DNA of 64,000 nucleotides from Tamarix chinensis (lineage: Eukaryota; Streptophyta; Magnoliopsida; Caryophyllales; Tamaricaceae). The notes below the pieces were generated by a model. The model had not been told where the DNA came from and did not search any database. It worked only from the letters and a program-made list of their open reading frames with translations. How positions within the stretch are numbered: the stretch's first letter is position 1; every line of letters starts with the position of its first letter. A program made the position numbers and the translations under genes. Positions 46,847 to 60,544 of the stretch are shown one piece after another. The stretch lies in contig CM060172.1 in the NCBI GenBank assembly GCA_030549775.1, forward strand, positions 123,059,122 to 123,123,121. The letters are read 5' to 3'.

Positions 46847-48060
46847 CTAACCAATTATTATCCAATCTTTGATGAAAAATCACAATGATTCAAATCTAGC
46901 ACATTAAAAACCAATAAATCAAATCAAATACAGAAGATTGACCTAAATAGCAGCAATTTTATGACAAGAAATGAGACAACATTTAAAAGCAATAGAACCC
47001 AAAAAAAAAAAAAAAAGAAAAAAGGATGAGCTACATTCAGGTAACCATAAATGCACCTCCTCTGATGCAGAAGACATGACATTTATGTTACAGCAAATGA
47101 TAGTACTATCATAAGAGTACATATGATGAGCTTCGAAGTAACAGTCCCCTCAGAAATTTTGTGCAAAAGAAACAAAATAATTAACAACAGCAAACTCCTT
47201 CAGTGTATAAAATCAACAAAATTCAAACACAAGTTAATAATGCATTCAACAACAATGAAGCACCAATTAATTGAATTTATATAAGTATTAAGCAACAGAA
47301 CTAGAAAATCAATGCATAAAAAGGAGGAAGATAACCTGAAGCTTACGGATAAGAAATCCCAAGGAGAAGGTTTTATATACGAAAAGGAAAAAAATACACG
47401 GAGAAAGAAATAAGTACACTCAATCGCTCGTCCACAAATGAAGCCTAGTTCACGGATTTCCTGAGAAGCAAGTAAATGCGTTCAAAAGGCAGAAACTAAT
47501 TTTGAATTATAATGCGACGCATAAAATAAACAAAGAACATATTCACAAAAGAACACACGAATACAATGCAGCACAGTTATCCACCATAACCGAAACAAGA
47601 AACGATGAATAAAATCAAGCAGCATAAGAGAAGAATTCAACCGAAACTGAATTCGCAATTAACCAAAACTGAAATCACAATCAATTAATGAACATGCAGT
47701 TGAACGCTAATAGTGAGAAAGAAAATACCAGAAACTCAGCAAGTCGATAGTGGACAGAAGGCAGACAGATCGAGAGCCGTACCAAAAGAAAAAAGGAAAG
47801 AGGAGATGCAGACTGGTGCAGTTCGGCATTTCAAGTGTAACGCACAAATTTAAGCAAAAGAATGTCAAGGAAGTTGTCCCGTAAGCTGCATTGTTGTGCT
47901 GCGAGCCTGCGAGAGAGAGAGAGGGTGGAAGGAATTGTAAAGAGTGGAGTCGCACAAATCCAATTAGTAAAATTTCGATTTGAGGGAGGGAGAGAAGAAA
48001 GATCAGTAGACAGTTTCTGGAGACGAGAGCTCCAGATAAAGACAGACTGAGTAAACACTC
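46847..48060 (-). promoter_or_regulatory. Leader intron, possible 5' non-coding exon and promoter of the NEK gene
   Basis: The coding exon starts directly after an acceptor-like TTGGTTAG, so a leader intron is likely. A pyrimidine-rich stretch on the minus strand (CTCTCTCTCTCTCGCAGG near 47910) and balanced composition at 47730-48055 suggest a non-coding first exon. A possible donor is CTG/GTATTTTC at about 47728. Not proven without transcripts. Confidence 0.4.
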
Positions 48061-49314
48061 TACAAAAAAATAAAATAAATAGATAAATAAATCTATGATA
48101 TATTAATACGTAAGAATAAGTAAAAATTAATGAAATCTAAAATACAGGGGTGGGTCTATCTTTATTTTTATTAATATATTATTATCGCATTGATTGACGG
48201 AGACAGAGAACCACATAAGAACCGGACTAACCGGGCCAACTATTGTACAGTAACAGTCTGATAGAAAATAAAATCAAAATAGGGTAACCATCATGCATTT
48301 AAAAAGCGATTATATATTTTAAAATTATAAACTTGACTACAGTTGAGTTATGTAAAGCCGAGTTGATTGGAAAAGGAGTTGAATTTTTGGCTATCACGGA
48401 TCACGGTGTTGCTCGAAGTAAAATCAATTTAATATTATAATTTCTTAAAAGAAGTTATATTTTAGCTATCAAACCTACTCCATGGTTTAAGGCAAATGAA
48501 GATAGGTTCAATTAGTTTTCATGATGAAAATTTATTTTCTTTTTCAGTATCGTGAATATTAAGATTATGTAAAAAAAAAAAAGGATTAAAAAAATTTGGT
48601 CTTATATTTTAAAAGTTTAATTTTTCATCGAGGATATACAATTTTAATTTTTTAAAGGATATATAACTTTTAAGATATTAGATTTTTGACTGAATTATCC
48701 GATAAAAAATTAATATTTTATTAATTTTTTCAATAAGATACCGTCGTATTGTGATTTTATAGTGTTAAATTTTTTAATTTTTATTTATTTTTGTAATTTA
48801 AAAATTGTTAATAATATTTTAATACTCTCTTTAGATAAAATAAGATACTCATATGAATATTAACACATACAATCTTAATTTTCAAAATTTTCTTATAAAA
48901 GTTATTAAAATTGTTAAAATAATATTTTTATATAGATATTAAATCTATTTAATATTTGGTCCATATCCGATCCATATTTTTAAATATCTAAAGACATAGA
49001 ACTGATATTAGATCTAGTAGATACCAATATCCGATCATAAACACCCCTAAAAAATACAATGCTTACCAATAACGTATGATGTAAACACATTTAGTTAGAT
49101 ATTCTTATACCCGTATCCAATACCTACTAAGTATTTTATATCTAAACATGCATTAGTACTCGAATAGATATCAACTAATATATTAGCATCGGTATCTATT
49201 AGATGTTTGCTACCCATTTAAATTATTCAATGGATATTATTTGATAACGAATCTATTATCCAACAGATAAACTCATTACTCCTTTAAAATTTTACTTAAT
49301 TCCTTACAAATACC
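48061..49314. other. AT-rich spacer
   Basis: No gene. 48960-49050 ends in a hAT-like terminus when read from the right (TTAGGGGTGTTTATGATCGG), but no partner end was found. 49080-49310 is rich in ATATCCGATA-like motifs. Confidence 0.4.
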
Positions 49315-50238
49315 TATAGGTAGCAATTGGGTTGGGCGGATCAAGTTCAGGTTGGGTTATAGCGGATCTGATCATCCTCAAATCGAGTTATTTTTGGTTA
49401 ATTTTTTTACAAGTCGTTTGTGAGTTGAATTGGGTCATTTTGAGTTACCTTATTAATTGAGTAGTGTAGGGTCAATGTAGATCCGGATTGTATCGAGTTA
49501 ATTTATCGGGTCATATTTGGACTGAGCTAGGACGGGTTTGGGTCAGATCTATTCCAGATTATTTTGAGTTAGCTTGTCTATTTTAGGTCAAGTAAGGTCA
49601 TGTTCGGATGATTTCGTATTCAAGTTAATTTAGCGGGTTAGGTTTGGATTAACTTAAAGAATCATATTTTTTAAATTTTTAATGGGTTGGGTTGGGGCCA
49701 AATTAATCATAAATCGAATCACTTTAAATTTTGGTCAAATTAGACATTGACCACCAATATTAATCTAAATCGTTAACACCATAAGTAAGTATTAAATTTA
49801 ACTTCATGTGAACATGTGATTTATAATGTGTTATTAATTGATATTTGTTTATTATTATAACTTTTTAATATTGTATTTTTGCATGAAAAATTCAATAAAA
49901 TTAAAATATTATTGGTGAATAAGTATGTCTACAATAAAAGTAAAAAAAATTGTAAATTTTATACAATAATATATTTTTAAAATTTTTAAATAAATAACAA
50001 GACATGTGTAAATTTTTTATCATAACTGGTTAATATTGAATTTGGTTTTGTTAAATTGGGTTAAATTGGTGGCAGATCGGGTTGATAGTGGGTCACGAGT
50101 TGTGTTCAGATTAGGTTACTTATATTTTGGTCAGGGTTGGGTTAGTCTCGGGTTGGTTTTAGATTGAGTTGGGTTGATAAATTTTTCAGATTAGATCGAG
50201 TTGAATCGGATAAGTTGGATCAACATTTATCAGCTCTA
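49315..50238. mobile_element. hAT-type non-autonomous element, 924 bp
   Basis: Left end TATAGGTAGCAATTGGGTTG; right end reverse-complemented TAGAGCTGATAAATGTTGAT. Flanks CAAATACC (49307-49314) and CAAATGCC (50239-50246) match at 7 of 8. The interior is dominated by GGGTTGGGT and TCGGGT motifs. No coding capacity. Confidence 0.65.
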
Positions 50239-51100
50239 CAAATGCCAACATTTCAAACAACCTGTGAAACATAAAAATCTATAATTTCAATCAAATGTGT
50301 CATTACAACCAAACAACTTGTCATATCAACATGATGCTTCAATAAGATTAAATTTTCAACTCATTCTAACAAGATCAATTTTCCAACCTCCAAATTTATT
50401 ATCAATATCACTATTTACCAAGCTACCAAACAATCAATGACATTATAAGTCTAGCTCAAGAGCACCACAGCTAATAATATTTATCTATACAAATATAATA
50501 CTTCCATAACTAAAATTAAAATCAAGAAAAACTAAAACATAATAACATAAGTATGTTTGGCTCAAAATAACACCAAGAAGAAGCTATTTATCACGAGCTC
50601 CAAAACCTTCCTCACAAATAGTTTTCTTCCCATGAATTCCTGGAAAATGCACCATAAAAACACTATGTAATAATTAATAGTTCAAAACAACTAATTTAGT
50701 AAAGTTCAACATAATGGTAAACAAAAAACTAATTACAACGTAAGATTTAGAAAAGGAAAACAAAAACATGCCATGAATCAATAATTAGCTTTTTCATCTT
50801 TGACTTTTATATCTTATATGTTCATCTAACACATAAATAAAAATACATAAATATTGAAAATAATTAAGCACGATCAAATATTTTAATTTCTAATAATATC
50901 TATAGGAATTTTTACCTGACATGTACTAACATCAAAGTTAAATTCCTCATTTTGTACGGTAGCCCTGTGATAAGTTGAGTTTACAGCATAATCATTATTT
51001 AACAAAAACAAAAAATTAGAACATAAAAATTGAACAAATATAACATTAGATATATTATACTTATTTAAACATTAAAGGTAGGAAAATAAATATTACCTTA
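50239..51100. other. AT-rich sequence, probably 3' flank of the hAT transposase remnant
   Basis: No frame with domain content. Confidence 0.35.
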
Positions 51101-51109
51101 ACCTTTATG

Positions 51110-53180
51110 GCCGCCAAAAGCTAATGACTACAATACATTAATGCTTCTAAAGTATTTGGATGTAATTGGTTACGATAAGGATTTTCAAATCTCCCACTTA
51201 TGCTAAAAGATGACTTAGAATCACATACAGAAACAAGGATGGCAAGTATGTCCCTGGCCATTCCTTACAAAATTGGATACTTGGTATTTGTGTTCCGCCA
51301 TAATAAGACATCAAAGACTTCCACCTAAGACATCACAGGCTCCTCCAAGAATATTCTAACTCGGTCGGTGCACAAGACATGCCTTAGTTCTCCAATCAAT
51401 GGTTATAATAGAGATTAGGGGATACTATAACAAAAACTCACACTCCTAACACCTAAACCACAACTTTGACTACTCACACCAAAATAATGTGAAGTTGATG
51501 AACTTATCTCCATACACTTATACTTTTCATCACACTCACTTAGCATTTTTTTTCAAACATCATCTACTTCTTCATCATAAGTGTTATCATAATGTTATAA
51601 TAATAACACTCTATCAACTTTATTTTATACCTTGGGTCCAAAATAGTTGTCACAACCATCACTTCATGAAGCACACTCCAATATTTGTCAAAATTTTCTA
51701 ACATTTTAGTTGTGATGTCCCTAATAAAATCATCTTGATCAACAGGCTATTTGATCAAGGACGTTCTAACCTCATAACCATTTGGGAAGTAAAAATTGGT
51801 AGTAGGCTATGTATTCCCATAAAATATCAAAGTGATATAAACAAAATAATGATAATATCTCACAAATAAATTGAGCTAAATCGCATTCATTAATTATCGG
51901 ACAACATTTAAAATTAGAATCCAACCATGAAAAATAAATAAACGCATCTTCATGCATTAGAGCAATATCAAGCATTATAAGTGAAGAATTTCATCTTGTC
52001 CGACAATCATGTATCAACGATCTACTGCAACGAAATTCTTTTTAACAACAAAACTCCAATGCATCACACTCTCACGTATGTTCTTAATAGATTTTTGAAC
52101 GATCTCCATGCCATAGCTAACAATAATATTAAGCACATAAGCATCACGTCACAATTGAGAATATCTCCCTCACAACTAAAAATACTTCAACTTTAATCTA
52201 TTTTCAAATCTCTCATCAAAGTATCATTGGTTGTAAATTTATTGATAATTAATGTAGTAGGTTTTGTATCAACATTCCATTCCATCAAACAATTGACAAA
52301 AAAATCACATAGAACCTCATATGTATGTGGACTTAGAACATCAATAAACCTTCAAGACAAAAATAATAATACAAAAAATAAATCAAAGAACAACATATAA
52401 TTACATAATATTAATATACTAAAACTATAGACGTATATATAGTAAGTATACTTGTTTATTTGACTTTGAAAGGTTCAATGATTATCAATCCATTGAATGT
52501 TGATAGCCATGGAGCCCTTCTTTTGACCATGAGATGTCCATATATTTGCTGTGATTGAAAATAGACTCTTGTTACCACTCAACAATGACATTGTTTTGTG
52601 TTGCTTATAATCAAACAACTTAAAAAATATTAATATGTAGAGTGATCCTTGACGACATCTTAACGGATGGTTAAAGAGTTGCTAAATATCTTCTAACCCT
52701 TAGTTTTCCTCTCTATGAAGTGGAAAATCATGCATAACTATCATATTGCACAACTAATGCCTTGCAACTTCTTAATGAAATTCCACAACCATAAGCTTTC
52801 TTTTTTCCTCCCCCCTTGTGATAAAAGCTAACCTTAGTTTGGATCAACCTCCGTATAGGCCTTAAATGTACACATTTTATTGTATGCTTATTAATGAGAA
52901 ATACCATTTTTGAGATCACGACTCAAACTCTTATTACAACCTTTGCAAATTGATTGCTTTACCACATTATTTTTTTCCACTTAAGATAATCCTAAATAGA
53001 TAAGTTTTCTTTCTTTTTTTCACTAAAGAAAATGGATGCACTTCTTCTACCTTATTATTGGTTGATGGTTCAATAGTTGTTGGATTCTTAACTACATCAA
53101 AAGAATGTGATGGTAGACTTTGTGAATCAATACTAGGTTGGTTACTCGATGCCATCAATTTAACAAATAATCCCAAATGT
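51110..53180 (-). pseudogene. hAT transposase pseudogene (BED finger/RICESLEEPER-like)
   Basis: On the minus strand an N-terminal stretch (53152-52985) reads MASSNQPSIDSQSLPSHSF then polar sequence and KKRKK, as in BED-finger hAT proteins. Later fragments match the family in order: LCNMIVMHDFPLH (about 52740), ITANIWTSHGQKKG (52550), TLIINNFTTNDTL (52260), AYVLNIIVSYGMEIV (52110), and near the C-terminus MARDILAILVSVCDSKSSF followed by SISGRFENPYRNQLHPNTLE (51260-51150), the hATC dimerisation region. Many frameshifts and stops. The region is about the length of an hAT gene. Confidence 0.8.
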
Positions 53181-55616
53181 GGTACAACAAGAAAACAAAA
53201 TTACATTGTATATAAAATTAGTACTTTCCAACATAATCAAGAAAATTACCCAAGTGATATGAAACAAAAATAAGAAAAGATGATGCCATTAAGTAATCTA
53301 GAGATTATAACAATAGATATCCATCATTGATTTGATGTATACCCTAACTCAAATTCTAAACTTGAGATGAGAAGTGTAGGACCCCAAATTAGTGGTGGAT
53401 GGTGGAGGCTTAAAATATTTGATATGACTATCTATATCAATAAGGTGTACCTCCTTTTTAGAAAATCTATCATTAAATAACTTCATAATGAAGCATGCTT
53501 AACTTAGAGCAAGGATGAGTGACCTCTTGAAAAAAAATTTAGTGGTATATGTGATTTAATAAAAAGAACACACAAAAAGACACGTGTTGATCTATAGGGA
53601 TAATAATCAATCTCAAGAGCGCTCTGCATAACTACCCGTGATCAGTGTAGAGTCAGGGTGTTACAAGAAGCGCCATCAAGAGCTAATTAAAAGATAATTA
53701 TAGAAAGAGAGTAGTTGATCTCACTAAATTTTGCATGATTCTAATGAGTAATGCCCAATATATATATATATATATATAAAGTATACCCATTTATTACTAA
53801 ACCTAAAGAGAACAACATTCAAACATTGTTTGGTTTCATTGACCTATCCTAGAAAAAGAATAGCATCCAACACATCATTCTTAATGAAAATAGGTGCAAT
53901 ATTTTTATATTAATGTCCTCCATCGTAGGTATACCTCCAATACCTATTCCAATATAGACACTAAACGTTCTATTAGTGGCAACCACAATTGTTAGCTCTA
54001 GATACATGCCTTCAGGTATATCTAATATAGGTTCATTTCTTTTCAATTGATCTTGCCAATTGATATTTATACACAAACACCAACCAATATATCTAATAAT
54101 GACATCAGTTGACAAATACATACTCCCTTCAATAATTTTTTTAAACACATTATGGGCTTTATTTCTTATCTTAAGAATCCCTGCCATAAAAAACCTATCA
54201 AAATAGCTAGCGATTGCATCCCATAAAAGGAAGTGAATAGAACTATTATGTCAATTATTGTAGAGGCCGGATAGCAAATGACATATCTTAAGGGTTTAGA
54301 AATTAGAAATTAGATAACCAATCTAAAAAAACAAACGACAGGTTTAGAAACCAAACCATGAGAAAATATACACTACACTATCTAGTTATCATAAACTACA
54401 ACCAAAGATGAAGACAAACTATCGACGGCCAACTAAATGGCATATATAAAAATCAAATAACTAATAAAAGATTTACATTTTTTTTATCAAACTTACTATC
54501 TATAATTAGAAAAAGTAAAATAGAAACTAAAACTTACCATTGATGACTAACCAAAGATGAAGATGAACAGTTAATGACTAACCAAATATGAGCAACAAAT
54601 TGAAATAAAGGAAGGTGGTGTGACAACGTACATGCGAAGCAACATACCAAGCAAGGAGGAATAATAGTGTGAAAAGTGTGGGAAAAATGGTGGTGATTTG
54701 TATGAAGATGAAAATAATGTGAAGAGAGTCTGAAAGTCGTTAGTCATGAGGTGCTAAATGAATAAGGAGTGAGGATGAGAGAATGAGAGTCATGACGCAA
54801 AGTTACTTTTTTAGTGTGTGTACACATGCAAAAGTAATTTCATTATTTGACTATTGAACTATATTTTTATCAAAATTTACACTTAATTAGATTTAGTAGA
54901 TATGATATATTGTTAGGGTTTTGGTGTAATTACTCTTATAACCTTAGAAAATGTATTAATATGTTATCTAAATGAAGTGTAAAAAAGTTGTTTTATATCG
55001 AATAAATGGATGTGGGTATATATACGGATATGGAGTTAAATACGGATATAAAAACATTTACTAATCTCTGTAATCAAACCCGATGGATATTATTTTGTTC
55101 CCTCCATATCCTTTTATATAAATTGTTGGGTAATATCTAAAGGGTTTAGAGTAAAATACAACCCATTTACATCTCTACTTGGCTCATTATTTGTTTGGTT
55201 CTTACATTGTTCATTTGGGTTTACATTTATGATCCTTGAATTCTTCTCATTTAGATAAACTTTAAGAATATTATAATAGCTATATAAAAGTAATAGTTAC
55301 CACAAACCAATCACCTAAAGTATCAAAACCTTGAAATTAATTAATAAACTAATATTCTATCAATATGTAAAGAGAAATATAAATCATTATGTATATGTCA
55401 CTGTTATGATAAAGATACAACACTATTAAAAAAAAGGATATTTGAGATCTCTAGTACCTAGGTCCTTAATAATAACTATTAGATTGTGATCTCATAAGTA
55501 TAAATTAATGTTTTATTATTTAAAGCTAATGATTAACACTTCTAAATTTAGGAGTCACTTAAAAATACAAAGTTATGATACATTCATTTAAGTTTAGTAA
55601 CTTTATTTCAAGATTA
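53181..55616. other. AT-rich spacer
   Basis: A (TA)n run at 53759-53777. A 112-codon minus-strand frame (53849-54187) has no recognisable domain. 55000-55190 ends in a hAT-like terminus (right end reverse-complemented TAGAGATGTAAATGGGTTGT) with GGATATGG motifs, but no left partner was identified. Confidence 0.4.
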
Positions 55617-55625
55617 ACTATATAG

Positions 55626-57780
55626 GGTGTTGTTACTTATATGCCCATTTTTTTGAGTTCACACCCCTCAAAATAGATCATTTTTTTAGTTTGTTAAAAT
55701 TACCCATCTCATTTGACACATCTTCATTTTGTCCTTCAATATTAGATCTTCAACATTTCAATATTCAATACATAATATCTAAGGTTGAATTCAATAATTA
55801 ACCTTCATTCAATAAAAAAAAACTACACGAATTGAAGTTTTAGAACATTTTTTTATGTATATATTATACACTATAAGTGAAACACTTGTATCTCCCTCTT
55901 TCATTGGGTAAGCCACTTGGCTGACACCGCTTTTGATGGGTCAATCACTCGTTAGTATGACATCCTAATGGATCATTCACACATAGACACCCTTAATATG
56001 CCAACCACCTAAATCCCACATAGCCACTATATATATATATATATATATATTATAGTTATTAAAATATTGATTTCATCCTACAATCATATGATTCAAAAAT
56101 TATTAAATGATTAATGATTCTAGGTAGAATCTTAAAGTAATTAAATAGTTATAGAATTTTACGATCATACAAAAAAATTACAATATTATGTAAAATCCTA
56201 CAATTCTACATAATAAACATATTTTTTATCAATTTATCTCCAAATCAATATTCCCTTTTATTCTAAATATATTTATTTTTTAATCCTCTGGTTCTTGACC
56301 CTATATTATTTTATAATATGTCTTGAAATTGAGTTGAAGTAAAGAAAATGTGATTGGTACACCATTAATATAATGAAGTTGATTATTGGTGTAAAATGTT
56401 TACGAAGAATGTAATCTCCATCTAAATGGTAAAATGAATATATTAAACTCTACAATATTATAAATTATAAAATTATATTGAATTATGTGTGTGTGTGTGT
56501 GTGATCATGATAAATTTATAATTCAAATAAGCCTTATTTTATGTTTTAAACAAAGTTTATATATTAGCTTAACATGTGCGCATATATCTAAAACAACTTT
56601 TTTCAACTTTTTTTTCTTGATTCATTAAAACTTCAAAATCCAACATAAACTTTTTTAGGTCTTATTATCTTAAATGATAGAAAATAATGGCCTCTCCTTG
56701 TTACCTTTATTATCAGTTACTTTTTTCATTCTTTGTGTGTTTTTCTTAACTCTTAAAGCTAATAGTATTGTATATTTTGAACATGATGATTTGTATGTTA
56801 AATCTACCCATAATCTTATTGTATTTTTGACATTTTATTTAACAATTTTTTTATTATGTTATTGAATTAATATAGTTCCTAATATGTATAACAACTTCGA
56901 CAATTTATGCTTTCTATAAGTTGCTATAACTCAGTTAGTGGTTGTATGAGAGTTTACAAGTGTAATTGCTGTGTTCTTTTAACTTAAAATATGTTACCGA
57001 TAACATATAAATATATAAGTTTCATATTTTTATGGTTTTTTAGGACCTTACAATCCTACAATCCAATTCATCGAGCTTCCAAATCAATCATAGCTAGAAT
57101 CTCGATTCTAACAGCATTAATATATATTCCTAATTTTATGTATTATTCATTAAATGATATTTTTTGTTATTAAAATACCAATTTTGTTATTCATCAAATG
57201 TTATGGGCGATTGGCCAACCAGATTGGGGGCCTGGTGGGTGAGTGACTTGACATTAGGGATATCTATATGTAACTTTACAATTAGGTAGATTGATACGAA
57301 TGACTTTCCCATTGCGGTGGATTGTGGTATGGGTGATTCACCCGTAGAGTTTACAATTTATGCAAAAAGGAGGCATATAGAATTTGTAAAAAAAAAATTG
57401 AAGGTCAAAATTAAAAAAAATATTGCAAAAATACGTAATATAGGTTAATACATACATATAAACAACCAATTAAAGCAAATATCACACTCAAATAAAATAA
57501 AAATTAAATACCAAATCACTCATACTAACCTAAGTTTAGGAAAAAAAATAATTTTATAAACAAACAAATATTTGCATATTAACCTTTATAGAAATGGTGG
57601 ATGTTTGATGTTTTAATTAATGAGTTTTTTTATTCTTCTTTTGGTTGAATGCAATGACGAAATAACAGGAAAAATTGAGAGGAAGTGTTGGGAGGGGACA
57701 AAAAATGAGTGGGTAGTTTTATAAAGTGTAAATGGTTAGGGAGTATATGGGTTTTGCGTTAGTAATTAAGGTGTATAAGG
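55626..57780. mobile_element. Possible element with long diverged inverted ends
   Basis: 55640-56030 and the reverse complement of 57180-57760 share ordered blocks (a CCCATAT/ACCC segment, AAAATTACCCATCTCATTT against AAAACTACCCACTCATTTTT, CATTTTGTCC, and a GGTCAATCACTC-like segment). Flanks ACTATATAG (55617-55625) and CATATATAG (57781-57789) agree at 7 of 9 bases, which would suit a Mutator-like duplication, but they are AT-rich. A family A element is nested inside. Confidence 0.35.
56053..57118. mobile_element. Non-autonomous element, MITE-like family A (copy C)
   Basis: Left end TAGTTATTAAAATATTGATT; right end reverse-complemented TAATGCTGTTAGAATCGAGA. Subterminal GTAGAATCTTAAAG and ACAATCCTACAATCC motifs as in the copies at 6039 and 31598. 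Longer than the other copies (1066 bp). Confidence 0.45.
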
Positions 57781-57789
57781 CATATATAG

Positions 57790-59883
57790 ACAAATGCAAC
57801 TATGTCCATAATTTCTAAAAATAAATTAAAAAATTTGAGCTTGTCCAAAATTCACCCATAAATATTAACTCTTTCAAATCTAAACCTTCATGCGGGTTGG
57901 CCCCGTCTCATATCCTAGCGTCAATCCTTATGTCAATTATCAGCTACCGCAACTCCTTATTTTGGGCTCAACCATGATTTTTATCTAGCTTTAGTATTTT
58001 AGCTCAACATAAATTCATCATTAGTTGCGTCAGCCTTAATTTTATCTATAACTTGGATATTTTATACCTCGATCCATTTGGGAGCTTATCAACTGCATTA
58101 GATATGAACTTCTATAGCACACCATCATCTTAGTTATTTATAAAATTATTTATCAACTATAAACCATCAACCTCAATTTTACCTTAATTTGGATTTCTTG
58201 TGCCTTAGCTCATTCGATTCAGCAAGCTTCAAGTCTTATGTTGGGTTGGCGTTGACCTCAAGCTTTCCTTGGGTTGGCCTTAATTAGTTCATGTATATTC
58301 ATAAATCATCCACCCCTATTTAACCCCTGGATGTGCCCACTCCCTCACATAATAAACATTCCATTGAGTGCCTCAATATTAGACTAAGCTGGACCAATTC
58401 TTGGTTCTTACTTTTAGGTTCCTCGAACAATCAAAATTTGAAAATTCCATTGCTACATGTCGCTTCCAACCTCAGTCGTATAAAAAAAAGGACAAGGATG
58501 TAATAACTCAATTCTTCATGTCCCAACTCAACTACTCGCCCTCTTGAAATCCACCTTGGCATCCTTGACTGGTACATTTCTTGACCCAATGCACTTCAAC
58601 CACCAAATATTTCACAAGGTTATCGTTGTTAATGGGCCTTAGCGGTGAGCGATATACTAGAGGAATCCTGTAGAATCTAAACATATGAACAACATTCATC
58701 GATACTATTATGCCAATTTGTTCTCCCCCAAATTCTATATTTCAAATAAACACCCTTTTATATATCATTATGTTTATTTAATTTTGTTGATGCTGCTTTT
58801 GCTTTTGGAAAATACCCAGTTTCACTTCTAAGTTATAATTCATAATTTAAAATTAATATCCCCTTGTACTATATTGCATTAGTTAGTTTATATTTTGACA
58901 TCAATTTCAAAATTTGACCATTTTACTTTTATGCCTCACTTGGTCACATGTAATGTGCATATGAGTTCATATGACATTTTCGTAGAATATTATGCTTGAA
59001 TCAAGCAAGATAACCAAAGGCACACCAGTTGTTTGATGTAATGACTTGCACATATAGTTAGTTCTAAACAAAAAATAATCTGGGGGAAATGATATGTGTA
59101 AAGAAAATGGATTGTTCTTATAAGACATAGTTTGAGTGAGATAAAATTCAAAAAATAATTTGAGTTTGCAATTTTAATCTTGAATATTATTTATTTGAAT
59201 TAAATTTTTTTGATGTGCACTTGTCTTAGAATTAATATTAGAATTATACTTTTGTTCTAATATATGTGTTAATGCCTGCACCTATATCTTTTAGATTTAG
59301 TTTGTTGTATGTGTTATATTGTTGCTACATATGCCAGCTTATGAGTGGTAACTAACTATTTTCATTAAGTCATATTATCATATTCTAGAATGTAGTATCT
59401 CCTAAGAGCATAGATTTGAATCATGGTTAGAGATGAGGCACATCACTCCATATATTTTGTTAAAAATATCCTAGTTCTTTTATGAATAATGATGCAAGGT
59501 GTTGTATTGTCTTACTATATACATATCTGGCCTATGCTCATAGGTATGAACAATAGATACTGTAACAAATAATATATATATATGCCACTCCTAGTATAAT
59601 TATCATGCCTAAGGAGTTAATATGTGTGTGCAAATGGTTGTTTTGTAATTGTCATTGATTTTAAATTGATATAAGTTTGTCTCTTCATGCATACTTGACT
59701 CAACACACATGTAACATAAAGTTTTTATCCATATAGCAAAATTTGTATGCTCAATTAGTGTAAGGTGGAGATGCTTGTCATTTCCCACCAATATTTAACA
59801 CTCCACTCTGATTACATCTCATAGTAACCTCCTATTATTATTATTATTATTGTTAACTGATTTCAACTTATAATGATAAGTGC
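57790..59883. other. AT-rich spacer
   Basis: No gene recognised. 57890-58300 contains loosely repeated TTGG/GCCTTAATTT motifs without a clear period. A (TTA)n run lies at 59835-59850. Confidence 0.4.
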
Positions 59884-59891
59884 GCTACAAG

Positions 59892-60247
59892 TAAGGGTGT
59901 TCAATATTCGGTCTAAACAGAAAAGTTGGATTGAACAAATTAGTTATGTTGAGTTTCAGTCCAAGACTGAATTGTTATTTTGGTCTTTAGTCCTAAAGTT
60001 CCAAAAATTAGGTCCATAATCGATTTTGGTCATATCCATTCTGGTTTGTCGATTTGACCCAAAGTCTCACCAATATTTTACTTTAAAAAATTATATTTTT
60101 AATATAAAAAATATATAACTTAACAATTTTGATCCTATCAAGTGTTGAACTAGTTGTTCTAGTTCGGTCTCCCATCCTGGCTTCAAAAAAAGTTTGGTCC
60201 TTAATCAGGTTCTTGTCAGACCTGATTTTAAATCGGTGCATACCCTA
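59892..60247. mobile_element. hAT-type MITE, 356 bp
   Basis: Left end TAAGGGTGTTCAATATTCGG; right end reverse-complemented TAGGGTATGCACCGATTTAA. Flanks GCTACAAG (59884-59891) and GCAACAAG (60248-60255) match at 7 of 8. Confidence 0.75.
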
Positions 60248-60255
60248 GCAACAAG

Positions 60256-60544
60256 GATGAGATCATTCCATGCCTCTTTGAATCAACATATGCATTCATT
60301 ACAATATATTTTGTATAATGAAATAATGTCTCTTAAAAGCGCAAATTCCAAAACCTTATTCCAAGACGCCTTAAAAAGGTGCACCTACTGGCTTATTAGC
60401 CTCCCCAACATATTGAAAAGAAATAATGGAATAGACACAAAATTAAAGTTGTTAAAGAAAAATAAGGAAAAAATAAGGCACTCAAAGGCCAAGGCATTCA
60501 AAGAAAGAAAAAAAACACTGAACCACTCAGAGTGATGCACCGCT
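60256..60544 (+). other. Sequence without recognised gene
   Basis: A 113-codon frame (60194-60535) runs from within the MITE into this stretch. It is lysine-rich at its end and has no domain. Confidence 0.35.

Noticed and set aside
53849..54187. 112-codon minus-strand frame
   Set aside because: No recognisable domain, AT-driven composition, no splice or promoter context.
60194..60535. 113-codon plus-strand frame
   Set aside because: Begins inside a MITE and runs into lysine-rich low complexity; no family recognised.
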